From Zygnema cylindricum (Eukaryota > Streptophyta > Zygnematophyceae > Zygnematales > Zygnemataceae), in assembly GCA_037447655.1 (NCBI GenBank), contig JBBHKE010001948.1, forward strand, positions 230,187-294,186: a stretch of 64,000 bases of DNA, written 5' to 3'. Under the pieces are notes generated by a model. That model ran no database searches. It worked only from the letters and a program-made list of their open reading frames with translations, and had not been told where the DNA came from. Shown in pieces: positions 30,840 to 42,935 of this stretch. The position numbers and the translations under genes were made by a program. Each line of letters starts with the position of its first letter. Within the stretch, counting starts at the first letter, position 1.

Positions 30840-32650
30840 TCCCTCTACGTTGCCTCCGCCCCTCTTTCCCCCTCCTTTTTCTCCCGAGCGTACCTATACT
30901 GATCTCCTTTTTTTCTTTTTGTGGGTTTTTTGAAATGTGCTCCCTCTCCTTGTTGTCCCCACCTTCTACCTCTTTCTCTCCCTCTCAGTATATCTCTATC
31001 CCCTAACCTTTTCCTTCTCCCTTTCTCTCTCCCTCTCCCTCTCCCTTTCCCTCTCCCTTTCCCTCGCCTTCTCCCTCCCCTTCTCCCTCTCCCTCTCTCC
31101 CTCCCTCTCCTCCTCACCCTCTTGATCTTTCACACTACCTCCCACCCCCTCTTCTCACTCTTTCGATATGTCGCTCTTTCTCCCTCCCTCTCTCAACTTG
31201 CCGCTATCTCTCCCTCTTCCTTTTTTCTCTCCCTGTCTATTTTTTTCTTTCAGTTTGCCGCACTCGCTCTTTCCCCTTCTCCCTCTCCCTCTCCCCCTTC
31301 CCACTATCTACCGCTATCTCTCCCTCTCTCTTTCCATATCCCTTCCCTACTCTCTCTCCCTCCCTCTCCCTCTCCGCCTCCCTCCTCTCTTCACATTTTC
31401 AATCTACCGCACTATCTCCATCCCCATCTTCCTCTCCCTTTCCTCACTCCCTCGATCTGCCGCTATCTCGCCCTCTCCTTTTTAGTTGTCACACTATCTT
31501 AATGTTATTTTTTTTTATATCTCATTAAACTCTCATTTTTATTTTGTCTTTCTCTCTCTCTCTCCCTTATGGTACTCAGGGACGAGACTCTATCGTCGTT
31601 GAATGGTATGTTTTTCTATATTGCCAGTCGACGACGTGAATGTCTCGGTGCTGAATGGCATTTTCCCTCTCCTATCCTCTCCCTCTTATCCTCCCGATCT
31701 GTCGCTCTCTCTCCCTCCCCCTCTCCCTCTCCCTCTCATTTTTCTCCTGATTTGCCGGTATCTCTCCCTCCCTCTCCCTTTCTCTCACCCCATCTCATTT
31801 TTTTTATCTCAGTGTGCTGCTCTCGCATCCTCCCTTTTTCCCTCTCCCTCTCACCCTTTCCTCTATCTGCCGCTATCTCTTCCTCTCTCTTTCCCTATCC
31901 CTTCTCTTCTCTCTCTCCCTCCCTCTCCCTCTCCCCCTCCCTCCTCTCTTCACCTTCTCGATCTGCCGCACTATCTCCCTCCCCCTCTTCCTCTCCCTCT
32001 CCCCACTCCCTCGATCTGCCGCTATCTCTCCCTCTCCCTTTTTAGTTGTCACACTATCTTCATGTTACTTTTTTTTATATGTCTGATTTAACTCTCATGT
32101 TTATTTTGTCTCTCTCTCTCTCTCTCTCTCTTAACTCTCATTTTTTTTTTTTCTTTCTCTCTCTGAATGGTATGCTTCCATATTGCCAGTCGACGACGTG
32201 AATGTCTCGGTGCCGAATGGCATGTTTCCCTCTCCTATCCTCTCTCTTTTTTATCCTCTCGACCTGTTGCTCTCTCCCTCTCCCTCTCCTTTCTCTCTCG
32301 AGTTGCCACTATCTCTCCCTCTCCCTTTCCCTCTCCCTCTCTCATTTTTTCTCTCAATTTGCCACACTCGCTCTTTCCCCCTCTCCCTCTCCCTCTGCTC
32401 TCTCCTTCTATCTGTTGCTATCTCTCCCTCTCTTTTTCCTTATCCTTTCCCTCCTCTCTCTCCCTCCCTCTCCCTCTCACTCTCTAGATGTGCCGCACTG
32501 TCCCCCTCCCTCTATCCCTTTTCCTCTCCCTCTCTTGTTGAAATTGCCGTACTCTCTAAATCCCGATCTCCCTCTTCTTCTCCCATTTCCTTTTCCCTAC
32601 AATCAAAACTTGTGGTTTCTCCTTCCCGTTCTCCCTCTCCCATTTACTTG
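30840..32650 (+). repeat. polypyrimidine CTCCCT block with ~560-bp higher-order units
   Basis: Nearly all C/T on the plus strand, built of CTCCCT and CTCTCC words. Longer landmarks recur: TCGATCTGCCGCTATCTC then TTTTTAGTTGTCACACTATC at 31451 and 32013; GCCAGTCGACGACGTGAATG at about 31621 and 32184; CCGCACTATCTCC at about 31408 and 31968. The period is therefore about 560 bases over two to three units. Ser/Leu/Pro-rich frames here are not genes. Confidence 0.85.
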
Positions 32651-33280
32651 CCCACTAAAATTACACGTTAGTGTCAGTAATTTTTTTAACCAACTCCATT
32701 GTTGTATTTTTTTCTTTGTTGTAGGCAAGGGAGTACATGCAGTAAGTTGATTGTGATGGAGGAAAACAGTGATGGATTGTGGGAATGTTATCGATTTTTC
32801 TCTAGTCCATTTAATATTAGGACTTCTAAACAAATTTCTACATGAGTTCGAGAAGGTTATTAGATTATCATTTGTATTTTTTATGGGCGATGTACTTTTC
32901 GTTCATGTAGACGAATATGTTATTTACATTTCAAAAATAGGCATTTGGTTGTACCTATCGTAGTTATTTTACAGTGATTGTTTTTGTGATTTTTACGCGA
33001 AAAAAATTTGAATATATTTCCAAATGTATTATTGTAATAATTTTAGAAGTGTAATTCATTTTGATGTTGTTGCAATCATGGGTGCTCTGATTTTATTTCT
33101 CAATGTTTTGTAAATGATATTCGATACACGTGATGAAGTGTTTGGCCATTGTTAACTATTTTGGTTGTCGCCCATATGATTGTTCTCTCTCTTTGTCTTT
33201 GTATTTTTGTCGTTGTCACCCTATTTTCAGTTTATATTTTTTTTCCTCAGACATTCTCCTTTTTTTTTTTGGCCCCTCTC
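32651..33280. other. spacer, nothing supportable
   Basis: T-rich sequence without a recognisable gene. A short open frame at 32769-32963 has no domain support. Confidence 0.4.
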
Positions 33281-33295
33281 TCCCTTATGGTACTC

Positions 33296-33800
33296 AGCGA
33301 CGACATTGTATCGTCGCTGAATGGTATGTTTTTCTATCCTGCCATTCAACGAAGTGAATGTCTCGGTGTTGAATGGCATGTTTTATTTTTCACCATTTAG
33401 CACCGACACCATGTCAACACAAGGTGGCCGAACCCATTTCTCCATCCCATGATTATTTGTCTCTTATTTTCCATCTCTGGTTAATATTGAACTGAACAAC
33501 ACTATCTGTCCCTTTAGTCCTCATATTCTCCGACTTGTGTTTTTGTGCTTCACACTTTATTTTTACATCCTTAAGATCCCGCTTTTCAGTTCTCTCATTT
33601 CCTACCTGTCATTATCATATTTTCTTTATTCTCTGTCCCTTCCTCTCACATGGTCTCTCTACTTTATATCTCTGTCTCTCTTACCCTTGTTATCTTTATG
33701 GCATACTATGACTTTTGTCATCCAACGACGATGCTATGTCGTCGCTGAATGGTATATTTCATATTCGGCCAATCAGCGACGACAATGTGTCGTCGCTGAA
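33296..33800. repeat. left array of GTCGTCGC hairpins
   Basis: Short perfect or near-perfect hairpins: AGCGACGA/TCGTCGCT (33296-33318), ACGACGA..GTCGTCG (33725-33745), and AGCGACGACA/TGTCGTCGCT with a 3-nt loop (33775-33797). Each is followed by CTGAATGG. A related GACGAGACTC..ATCGTCGTTGAATGG unit already occurs at 31581-31602. Confidence 0.7.
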
Positions 33801-34169
33801 TGGCAACATGGTACTACAATTTGGAACAGGTCCTTTCAACATCACTACAAATACATTTCATCTATTATTTTGGCCATTCAACTTGCGTAGAAAAAATATG
33901 AAAACAAAAAAACACAGCGGGTATATAATATTTAATGTCAAAGGAAAAAATACAATGTATACTGCATACTGCAGTCAAAGAAAAGTACAAATATTAACCT
34001 ACCAATATAAAACTATTAAACAAAAGCTAAACAAATCCACACTATTATATATTTTTTTTGCAAACGCCCATTATCCATTTTACCACCACTTCTAATTAAT
34101 TCAACTATCTATAAAGTGCCTCAAAATCACTGTAGTTCTCTTACTCTTCGTCATGACTGGCTTTATCCT

Positions 34170-35370
34170 CTTGAATGTCTGCCTCTCGAAAGAGTTGGAG
34201 TAAATCCCGTGCGGGAGCCGAAGGAGTCGGCACCTCGTCGCCCTCGAAATGGTTTTGCCATTTCATGATTATCACTTGCAAATCTTGCGTAAGCATACTC
34301 TTTTGCTATTTCCCGTCTTTTAATGACAATCCACATTAGATCATCGCTTTCCGTGCATACCCTATGCCATTGTTGTCCTTCATTTTGTTCACCTCGCGAA
34401 TTGAATCGCGTGCCAACTTTAAGAAAAATGATTTCCCCGGTCCAAGTAGCTTACCCGACATTTTTGGCCCCTAAGTAAGGACCACTTGTGGCTCTCTATC
34501 CCCTTCATTTTTCAATCTTCCCATTTTCTCGACCATACCTTCGTGATTTTAGAAATTACAAATGAATCGGCGGGTTGTACTAGATGTGTTGCACACGGTG
34601 GGAAAAAGTGGAGGGTTGTTCTATTTGCGAGAAAAGCGGTGTTCAACTCCTCGAACATATTGTGACCGCCACAATTGTCCACAAAAATAACCTTTTCTCG
34701 CCCATCACGATCTCCTTGGTATGACCTCGGCTCAGCGATATATTGCAGGAAGACTGTTTTGTCATTCCAACCTTAAGGCCCGGTGCGATAACAGACTCCT
34801 ACAAAAGTGAGAGAGGGAGGGAGTTACATGAAAGGGAGATAGATATAGCACAGGGAGAATATGAGAGTGGGATGGTGAGGGAAAGGGAGAGGGAAGGAGG
34901 CGAGAAGTATAGTAAGGAGTGAGAGAGAGGGGGGGAAAAATATTGAGTGAGGGAGGGAGAGAGAGGGCGAGAAGGGGATGGGGAAGAAGCACTGTAAACA
35001 ACACAAATCCCCAAAATTATTATTTTTGGGGTGGAATACAATGGAGAAGGAGGAAGATAATAACGTTAACATTTACAAGGATAAATACACAAAGGGAAGG
35101 TAACACACCTGGTATGTCATCGTGGATGCCCTTCATCGATTCATTATGAAGTTTGTTGGCGAAGATTAACATAGGAAATTCAATTCGGGTGTTGACTCTG
35201 CCCGTGAGTCAAACCATCAAAGTTATCGAATCTCCGCCTCGTGCAACAGCCGCGTATTTAACCACCTCGTCCCCGCAAAAACCCAACGTCTTTTTATTAT
35301 CTATATTTACAATGACGTGGGTCTCGTCCATGTTTTCGACTAGATCCTCGTTGTAGCGACCTTATATCAT
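34170..35370 (-). pseudogene. pogo/Tigger-like DDE_1 transposase remnant
   Basis: Minus strand: MDETHVIVNIDNKKTLGFAG (first catalytic Asp near 35326) continues through GGDSITLMV and IEFPMLIFANKLHNESMKG to a GTGTG donor-like site near 35106. After a GAGGGA-rich interruption it resumes with WNDKTVFLQYI, IFVDNCGGHN (second Asp near 34678) and FPPCATHLVQPADSF (third Asp near 34567), giving DD36D spacing. Further on are WSRKWED, then a TGA, then MSGKLLGPGKSFFLKLARDSI and GIGYARKAMI. Several stops and frame changes make it inactive. The family cuts and pastes DNA with TA target sites. Sequence up to 35935 may be its decayed N-terminal part. Confidence 0.8.
34800..34990. repeat. GAGGGA purine-rich tract
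   Basis: Mostly AG on the plus strand (GAGAGGGAGGG..). It lies where the transposase coding is interrupted, so it is either part of an intron or an expansion. Confidence 0.7.
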
Positions 35371-35868
35371 TGTAACAAATAAGAATGTAAAAAAAAAAAA
35401 CAACTCACACAAGTATGATGGTAGGAGCAACAACTTTCATTCGCGTATTTTTATTTTTAACCCTCAACAAAAACATAAAAAATAATATATGTAACATCTA
35501 TTACAACATATATCAATGAGTTTTATAAAAGCACAAAAAGCTTACCCGATAAAAATATTCGATTTAACCCTCCCATGTGATATGCTGCCGTTTTTTCGAT
35601 GTACTCCTCCTTCTCCGGGCTTAATTGTAACTTTCATTTTTGAGCCCTCGTCACAATACAGTGTTTCTCGCAAAACTGTTGAGTCCATCGTTTTGTCACT
35701 TTCATTTTGATCTCTTTTCCTTTTTGTCGAGAAACAACCTCGCATTATCCTTCTTCATACGTTTAATGATATGAACTCCCATGGTCCTCACAATAGTTTG
35801 AAACATTTTCATGCCCGCCTTCTTGAACCAATAGAACTCCTCCACCAACTCCAAGAGCACAGCTGTGA

Positions 35869-35961
35869 CCCATGGAAATTCCTTCCTCCCCCTACCCGAC
35901 CCATGGAAATTCCTTCCTCCCCCTACCCGACCCATGGAAATTCCTTCCTCCCCCTACCCGG
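35869..35961. repeat. 31-bp minisatellite, three copies
   Basis: Three head-to-tail copies of a 31-base unit beginning CCCATGGAAATTCCTTCCTC. Since 31 is not a multiple of three, the repeat shifts the frame of any ORF crossing it. Confidence 0.92.
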
Positions 35962-36184
35962 CAGTGCCTTTGTCACCACCACACTTCTTCTTCCAAATCT
36001 CGCAGACGAGAAAGTGTGTGTACTCGCCCGTATGCTACTCAGTGTCGCAACCCTACCCTTCCACCACCGACTTGCCTTTTGGTATTGTGCAACGAGAGGA
36101 ATGGAAAGTAAAAACACAAAAACATGTCAATCTTAATCCATATAGAAAAAATATATATTATAAAAAAAAAACAGTTCAACAACG

Positions 36185-36420
36185 ACCAGCAGTCGTCACT
36201 AAATTCAACAACGTATGTTGGTTGTCGCTGGTTCAGGTATCTCGTGCCTATTCAACCTTTATCGACGAGCGACGACAGAAAGTCGTCGCTGGTTTAGGTA
36301 TCCGGTGCCTATTGAACGTTCAATGGCGACAAGAAGTCGTCGCTCGTTCAGGTATCCGGTGCCTATTCAAAAATCAGCGGCGATAGAAAGTTGTCGATGG
36401 TTCAGCGATGAGGTGAAGTT
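36185..36420. repeat. right array of GTCGTCGC hairpins, part 1
   Basis: Successive hairpins about 58-60 bases apart: AACGACCAGCAGTCGTC-like (36180-36198), AGCGACGAC/GTCGTCGCT (36268-36290), GGCGAC..GTCGTCGC (36325-36343), and a decayed GGCGATAGAAAGTTGTCG (36380-36397). The spacers share GGTATCCGGTGCCTATT. Confidence 0.75.
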
Positions 36421-38477
36421 GTCGCTATGTCAAACAAACAACAAGATAAACAAAAAAAAAACACAAGGTAAGTGAGTGGGTGGAAGATGGGAAGAGATAG
36501 AGTGAAGGAGGAGTTAATATGCTGGAGACAAAGATACTTACCAACTACCGTTTCATTTATTTTTGACAATGACCGTGTGAGCCTCATCAAGTGATCTTGA
36601 TCCGCTCTTATTTGTTCTTGTTGGGCTGCCACTTGTTGAGTGAGTGTCGCGATTAATAGTGGCAAATCATCTCTTCTCGGTGGTGAGGGGGGCCTAATCG
36701 GCGGCGGAACCCTTTGTATTTCCCATAGACGAGGACGAGACACTATCACATTGCGAAACTTTTGCAATACCGTCGTACGAGCATCTCGGAGAGCGAGTAC
36801 CTCGAGAGTTACTCGACAATATTTGAGGATATTGTATAGCCGGGGGTCCCACGGATGATGATGACGTAACAATTCCGGAACATTCACCCGAAAACCGTCC
36901 TCCCCACGAACAACCCAAGTTAGACGGGGATCCGCCGGATCAAATTGCTTTATGTGCGCAATGGTCGAGCCTCAGTCCTCAAGCGAGATAAAAAGCCAAG
37001 TTGGATGTGCGGTGACATCGGGGGGGATGTCAAGAATTTGCTGAAAAGGATTTGTGTCCGGGTTTAGGGGTCGGGGTTCACCATACCGCCAATGTTCCGG
37101 CCATTCGGCAACCGAAAGATAATGTTCGGGCCGAGGCACAAAACTGTCCATTTCCTCCTCTCCCGTGGGAGGAGGAAAATACCAATCCTGATGCTCAACC
37201 GGGTATGGAGGTCGAGGATGCAGAGGAGCCATTACAATGGCTCTCTCCCTATTCGGCATGGGAGGCGCCCCGAACACATCGTTGTCGTCATCAAATTCCT
37301 CCTCACGTTGCTTCTCCTCGCTATCCGGAATTTGCTTGTCCTTGGTGGTGGGATCACCCTCGTTTTTACACACCGCAATGTCTGTGGGTTCAAAAATTTC
37401 GGGGATAGGCTTGTCTTCCGACGGTTCTTCGCAACCCTCGATGCTCTCGTCGCTACCCGAAGATGAGGGGACGTATAGTTTGTCGCCCCCATCATTCACT
37501 TTCCGATTACCCTTTGCTATCTCCCTCTTCATAGCTATCCTTGTCCGTGCCTCACTTTCCCTACCCCCCTCGACCGTCGCCGCCTCCCCCACTCCTTCCT
37601 CCTCCACGGCCTCACAAAAGCCTATGAACCTTTTTTTAATTATTCTCCTTTTTCTACCTTATCTTCCCCGTGCCTCACCTCCCCCACCCTCCTCGACCCT
37701 CGCCTCCTTTCCCTTTCTTCCCACATAAAATATCGTTATCCCCTCCCTCTCCTCACTCAACAAATTATCTTCCCTACCACCATCACCTTTTTCCTCCTCG
37801 TCGCCCTCATCAAAAAGTACTAATTTTCGTTTTATTTTTCTACATTTTTTCTCTACTTTTTTCCGTGCATCACTTCCCCCACTGTCCTCTACCATTTTCT
37901 TCTTCCCCCCTCCTTCTACACCTAATACCTCCTTTCCACCCTCCTCCTCTTTTGGATATTCTTTTTCCCTACTCACCTCACCTTCTAATGCCTTCTCCCT
38001 ACTCAAATCTACCGATTCACCCTTTTTCTCCCTTTCCCCTTCCGGTAAAACCCCCTCCTTTACTACCTCATCTAGATTGGTCTCTTCCCTTCCTACCCCA
38101 ACCAGTGTCACCCCTTCCCCTACTACCTCTTCACTCCCCTCCCTTTCATGTCCCCTCCCCTCCAGCGGCACCCAACTGATAGGCAGCAACGTGGCCGCCT
38201 CCCTTTTTGTTGTTAATTCATCCGCGGTACCTCTTACTCCTATCACAGTTTCCTGGGCATCTCTTTCCCTCCCTAACCCCCTCGGTGATTGCCTTTCCCT
38301 CGAGGGGTTTTCTCTCCCCACTCCATCCCTTCGTACCTCTTCCCTTTCTCCTCTTGGCCGACGTCGTTGATTACGCCGAGGTAGTGGAGGGTAGCGACGA
38401 CGATACGGCAAGACACTACGATGTCGCCTATGTCGCCTATATGGTTTACTGCTACCCTCCATGGAAATTAGCATCAC
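36402..38477 (-). pseudogene. long charged ORF in one frame, two stops, function unknown
   Basis: One minus-strand frame stays open over about 690 codons apart from a TAA near 37656 and a TGA at about 36970. The first third is Arg/Glu/Lys-rich (EREEVRRDGVGREN, RKKVEKKCRKIKRKLVLFDE). The middle is acidic (SSSGSDESIEGCEEPSED) and turns Pro-rich before EWPEHWRYGEPRPLNPDTNP. The last third has FDPADPRLTWVVRGEDGF, NVPELLRHHHPWDPRLYNIL and a likely helix TLTQQVAAQQEQIRADQDHL. It looks like the accessory protein of the neighbouring transposon, but no family was recognised. Confidence 0.5.
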
Positions 38478-38619
38478 GTGATCTAAAAAATGTAGAAGAA
38501 GAGGCGGCTACACAAAAGGATAAGAGAATACATAAGTTTAACCTAAAAATGACTGTACTAAAAAAGAAAAAACGTATGACGTTTTTATATAATAAATGCG
38601 TTCAAAATATACTTACAAA

Positions 38620-39156
38620 GTGTATTGTTTTTGACGACACGAAGTCGTTGCGACTCCAATCATTTTGAACATTCCAATTGTGTGCGACGAAACAAATTAT
38701 GGAGGTCACGCGGTTCAATGATTTGAACATTCCAATAGCGAAACGTCGTGCAAATTATACTTACATCGTGTGTGGTCCGCGACAGAAGGAAGTCATCACG
38801 TCCCTAATGCTTTTGGATATTCCAAAAGTGAGACGACGAAACTAAATTAAAAAATCACGCAATTTAATGATTCCGCGATTCCAACAACGATGCAACGACA
38901 AAGCGTTGTCGAATGTACAAAGAATCATATTTAATGTACTAACTAAAGACAAAAAAGGTACATATTTAATGTACTAAATAAGGACAAAAAAATGAAACAT
39001 GCACGTTTTCCTATTTTTAAACATCCATTGTTGTGGTGACGACGAATTGTCGTCGCCAGGTTAATTTCTCCGACCATGCATTGACGCTCCAATGTGGCCG
39101 CCTGCTAACAATATTAGTACGATACAATAAGAGGCGACGACACATCGTCGTCGCTA
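38620..39156. repeat. right array of GTCGTCGC hairpins, part 2
   Basis: Further related hairpins: GACGACACGAAGTCGTTGC near 38633, a decayed GCGACAGAAGGAAGTCATC near 38788, AACGACAAAGCGTTGTCG near 38895, GGTGACGACGA..TCGTCGCC (39036-39057), and GGCGACGACACATCGTCGTC (39133-39152). Confidence 0.65.
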
Positions 39157-40469
39157 AACCAGTGACTTTCCATTTGTTGCAAAATTATGCCTAAGCAACG
39201 TCGTCGGTATTCCAAGACGGTGCATGAAGATTCAACATAGCGACATTAACCGGGGGGGGGGAGATTAAAAAAGTGAGAAATAGCCAAACACACACATAAA
39301 GGTAGAGGCAAACAAAATACCACATTTTAAGCGAATAATATATGGAGACACGCAATGTAAACAACCATACAAACTCGTATAAGGTATGAATAAAAAGTAG
39401 TAATTCTTACTTGTATTATAATCCCCCGTAAAGTGTTTTGGAAACTTGTTGAAGGTCCTTAGGATAAAGCACTCCTTTCCGTTTGTATTACAATTCGCAA
39501 TCATCCATACAAACACAACAGCATAGCGTTAGTTTTTATAAATAAAGTAAACTATTAATTATAGGAACAATGTTTGACTGCAACACTGTACCATTGGGCG
39601 CATTATAAAACAAAGATTTTAGTAAGATTAACAAATTTAACAATTAGGAAATAAAGGTGCGACTTGTATAAACAATTTTTTTACAACGAAATTGTGAAAT
39701 AATATTTGTAATGGAACATATGTCTTTGGAATGGCACCGTTAACCCTACTAAGAACGTTGATAAAAAAGGTTTGTTTACATTATACAAATTCGTGTCAAG
39801 ATAGAGAAAAAATACAAGAAGTAACACACTCTAACTAAATTATTTAGGGATGCCCACACTTTTATTTATTGGTAATAACATTATCCATCAAATGTTAACA
39901 AACCCTAATCTTAAAGTCATAAACATGGGTTTGCATTCGACACTCGTTACAAAGGGAAACCTTATATTAATGTAAACGCGATGTTATAACCTCTAGTAAT
40001 AGTTTGGTGTAAAGATACGTGGAAAACTGCAATTAACTATTTAAAATACAGTTCCTGAATACAGTTCATGACTTGAGTTGATGAATTAATGCCAACTGGG
40101 TGGCGAGCGATTCAGTTTATGATTTGGGGGTCGGCTGAACGTTCGAATGTGTTATTGACGATAACAATTATAGACGAAGTAATATAAAATACGAATATGT
40201 ACGCGACATACACCCGCTCTAGTTGACAAAAGATCTAAAATGAATTCATTATTGTGGGAAATAGTAAGAGTTAACGTACTAATATTTAATGTAAAATAAA
40301 AATCCCTATAAATCTCCCAAGGAGTTTTAACGTCCAAAATTTTTTTTTTTTAAGGCAAGGTACCTGGCAGGTATCTTGCAATGTGTGGGACTAATGCCTT
40401 ATTTGCGTGAGTGGACTAGTGTCCACACGGTCCACTCCGCGGGCCAAAATTTAACAAACATAGTCTGTA
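39157..40469. other. AT-rich spacer, nothing supportable
   Basis: A short G-run at 39252-39261 and AT-rich sequence. No gene, tRNA or recognisable repeat family was seen. Confidence 0.4.
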
Positions 40470-40699
40470 CAACGTGAATCGTTATTAGTGTTAATAATTT
40501 TCTCGTCACTTAAAACATCTTTTCTCCGTACACACTTGTAAGATTTTCAATTTGAGACCGTCAATCGGAAGCTGAGAATCTTACCTTTCATTCTCACCTT
40601 TCAATCGCAACCGTCAGATCCACAAATTGACATGTGTGTACGGAGAAATTATGTTTTAAGCGACGAAAATAACATTAACACTAATAGCGATTCACGGTG
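40470..40699. mobile_element. C-type MITE, copy 2
   Basis: TA (40468-40469 and 40700-40701) flanks ends CAACGTGAATCGTTATTAGT and CTAATAGCGATTCACGGTG. Internal long inverted repeats CACTTAAAACATCTTTTCTC and GAGAAATTATGTTTTAAGCG surround a core shared with 13545-13750. The whole element could fold into one hairpin. Confidence 0.88.
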
Positions 40700-40701
40700 T
40701 A

Positions 40702-41970
40702 GCATTAGGGTGGCGTTCCATCAGACAAAAAGTGAGGTTGTTTACAGAAATACGGACCTATCCATACTATGCCGTACCTCTAATTTTGTTTTTATACGCG
40801 AACAACATTATAGATAATCTTTCCAATATTCTCCTAAGGTCTGGGAGGTAAGAATGACCGTTGGATTTTTTTTCGCGAAGCATTCGCTTCGAAAGTTTAT
40901 GTAAATGGTGATGTATCTCGAGGAGGTACACCACCATTTACAAAAAAAATTGAGCTACGACACGTTGGATAATGAACATATGTGTCACGACGGCAAACCA
41001 ACGAAAATCGAAAAATTTCGCACATGATATATGCATTCAAAAATTCAATGGAAATCACAAAAGTGATCTCGTAACGAGCTTTGGTTGCGCTTTTTTTGTT
41101 ACCGGCCATTCGTCACACTATTTGTGGAAGTGCTCATTCGTCACGCGAAAAAACAGAAACCCTAAAAATAATGAGTTGGCATTTGACAAGTGTTGTAAAT
41201 AATGAGTTGGCATCTGACAAGCGTTTGCAAAGAGTACAAAATGTGTGTGGTACGATGCCCTGGTCGGCACGTACATGGTATGCAAATGACGATTTCGAGT
41301 TGAAGTTGGTCGGTGTAAAAAATATTTGATGATTTTCAATATACGATCTTATCTTACGTGGAACCACTCATTTCGGAGCAGGTGGATTACAGACTCCGCG
41401 CGAGAAAACAGCGTTCAAAGTGTAGCATTCTGTAATGTTGTTCGTACGATTACACAATTTCTTGATGGAAAGCCACCCTTAAGCCATTAACCAGCGAGAG
41501 TGATACAAAAAAAAATGAATTGATCGTGACCATAAAAATAAATGATTTAAAAAGGTACAAAAGGTTGAAGCTACACCATGGATCGTTGTTAGTACCTGGT
41601 GAAATCAGACCAAAATTTTGAATCAAATGTGACAAAAGAAATTTCGCCGTAACTTGTTGTGACGCGACAAGAAAAAATCAAGGTTTTTCTGGTTTTTAAT
41701 TTGCCCACACGGTCTACAAAGTGCGTCCGTACTCTTAATGACGTACTGACATGGTTGGCTGACAATTCTGAACCCCCTGAATTGTACAATAATTACTATT
41801 TAGTGTGGTAGCAGCCAAAATGACCGAATCTAGGGTGTATCCGTAGGCGCTCCAAAAAAACAAAGGAACCAGCGGCCCCGATATGCCACGCTAGCATATT
41901 TTTTGAACTAGGATAAAAGTGGAATCCAAGAAAACGGGAAGCTACGCGCTCCGAAGGTCCTAAATTCGTA
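40702..41970. other. spacer with one palindrome, no gene
   Basis: Contains an imperfect palindrome at about 40899-40942 (TAAATGGTG..CTCGAG..CACCACCATTTA) and otherwise nothing classifiable. Small open frames have no domains. Confidence 0.45.
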
Positions 41971-41978
41971 CTTTGGAA

Positions 41979-42342
41979 CATAGTTCAAAAGTAGGTGAAA
42001 GTAGGCCCATAAAATATGCCTATTGTACGCAAAACATACAATATGACCTTAAGACCCATGTTGTATTGGTCGCAAAATTAAAACAAATAGTAACAGGGTT
42101 GATTTGCACATCGATCGATTGAGAATTAAACGTCATGTCTAAATTTTGAAAATCATTTGGACAAAAAATTATTTTTCTGTGAGTTTTGAGGTATTTTTTA
42201 TTTAAACCGTCAGATTTGGACGATCGGACGGTAGCTGATCAAAGTAGCGATCTAAGAAGATCACATGAAAATCGCATAACACAATTTAAGATAAAGGCGC
42301 CTGCAAAAGGCCTACAATAGAAACGCCTACTTTTGAACTATG
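41979..42342. mobile_element. hAT-type MITE 1 (364 bp)
   Basis: Perfect 17-bp terminal inverted repeats CATAGTTCAAAAGTAGG / CCTACTTTTGAACTATG with target duplication CTTTGGAA at 41971-41978 and 42343-42350. It has no ORF. The CATAG ends and 8-bp TSD match the hAT transposon at 9983-12856. Confidence 0.92.
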
Positions 42343-42935
42343 CTTTGGAACATAGTTGTTCACGGTGTTTCGTGCGAACGATTTAATCGCGACGAATTAT
42401 TCGTAACAAACGCATTTAATCTTTTGAAAAAATCGTAAAAATCGTTAGTGAATTTTCTTCAGTACAATTCTGTACATGTAAAAAAGAATGAGTTTTACAT
42501 ATACCGCAGTTTGTAAGGTTTCCGTTAAATGAGCGCTAATAAATTATATGTGTTTAAATATTTATGACACTCCATGTGTGCATCGAAAACTCTTCATCGG
42601 ATGGTAACGAACGCCTCCTTAGCAAGCTACGGGGAAATTGCGTAGAGCCAGATTCCAATGTAATATGGCGCCACAATTTTGTCAAAGTCCGTTTGTGTGA
42701 TAGGCAGCCATGGCCGCCTTCTCTCATTATCTCTAAAACAACATACGCCTGCATAGAAATAAACGAACAAGACGTTCGTACATTTTTCAAACTTTAGGCG
42801 CGCAAATAGTGTGAAACCTAACGTCTATTTTTGAAAATGTCCGTACATTTTCAAAAAATTAACGTACATGTTTTGTGTAATTTCTGTTCAGTTTAATGAA
42901 CAGAAAATATCAAAAACTGCGACGTGTGTTTTTTA

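Larger units (their letters stand above)
33296..39156 (-). mobile_element. degenerate pogo-like DNA transposon region
   Basis: A DDE_1-type transposase remnant (34170-35370) and a long charged minus-strand frame (36402-38477) lie between two groups of GTCGTCGC hairpins (33296-33800 and 36185-39156). The hairpin families on both sides suggest subterminal repeats of one element. True termini and target duplications were not found, so the limits are provisional and part may be unrelated DNA. Confidence 0.4.

Noticed and set aside
30921-32750. Long Ser/Leu/Pro-rich open frames
   Set aside because: They are low-complexity translation of a C/T-only strand, open in several frames at once.
33296-39156. 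CRISPR-like array
   Set aside because: Hairpin repeats are irregularly spaced, spacers are partly repeated, and the surrounding genes are eukaryotic with introns; no cas genes.
41574-41808. Another short TA-flanked MITE
   Set aside because: TA and CACC occur at the left and GTGGTA at the right, but the inverted match is too weak and the interior does not match families A-D.
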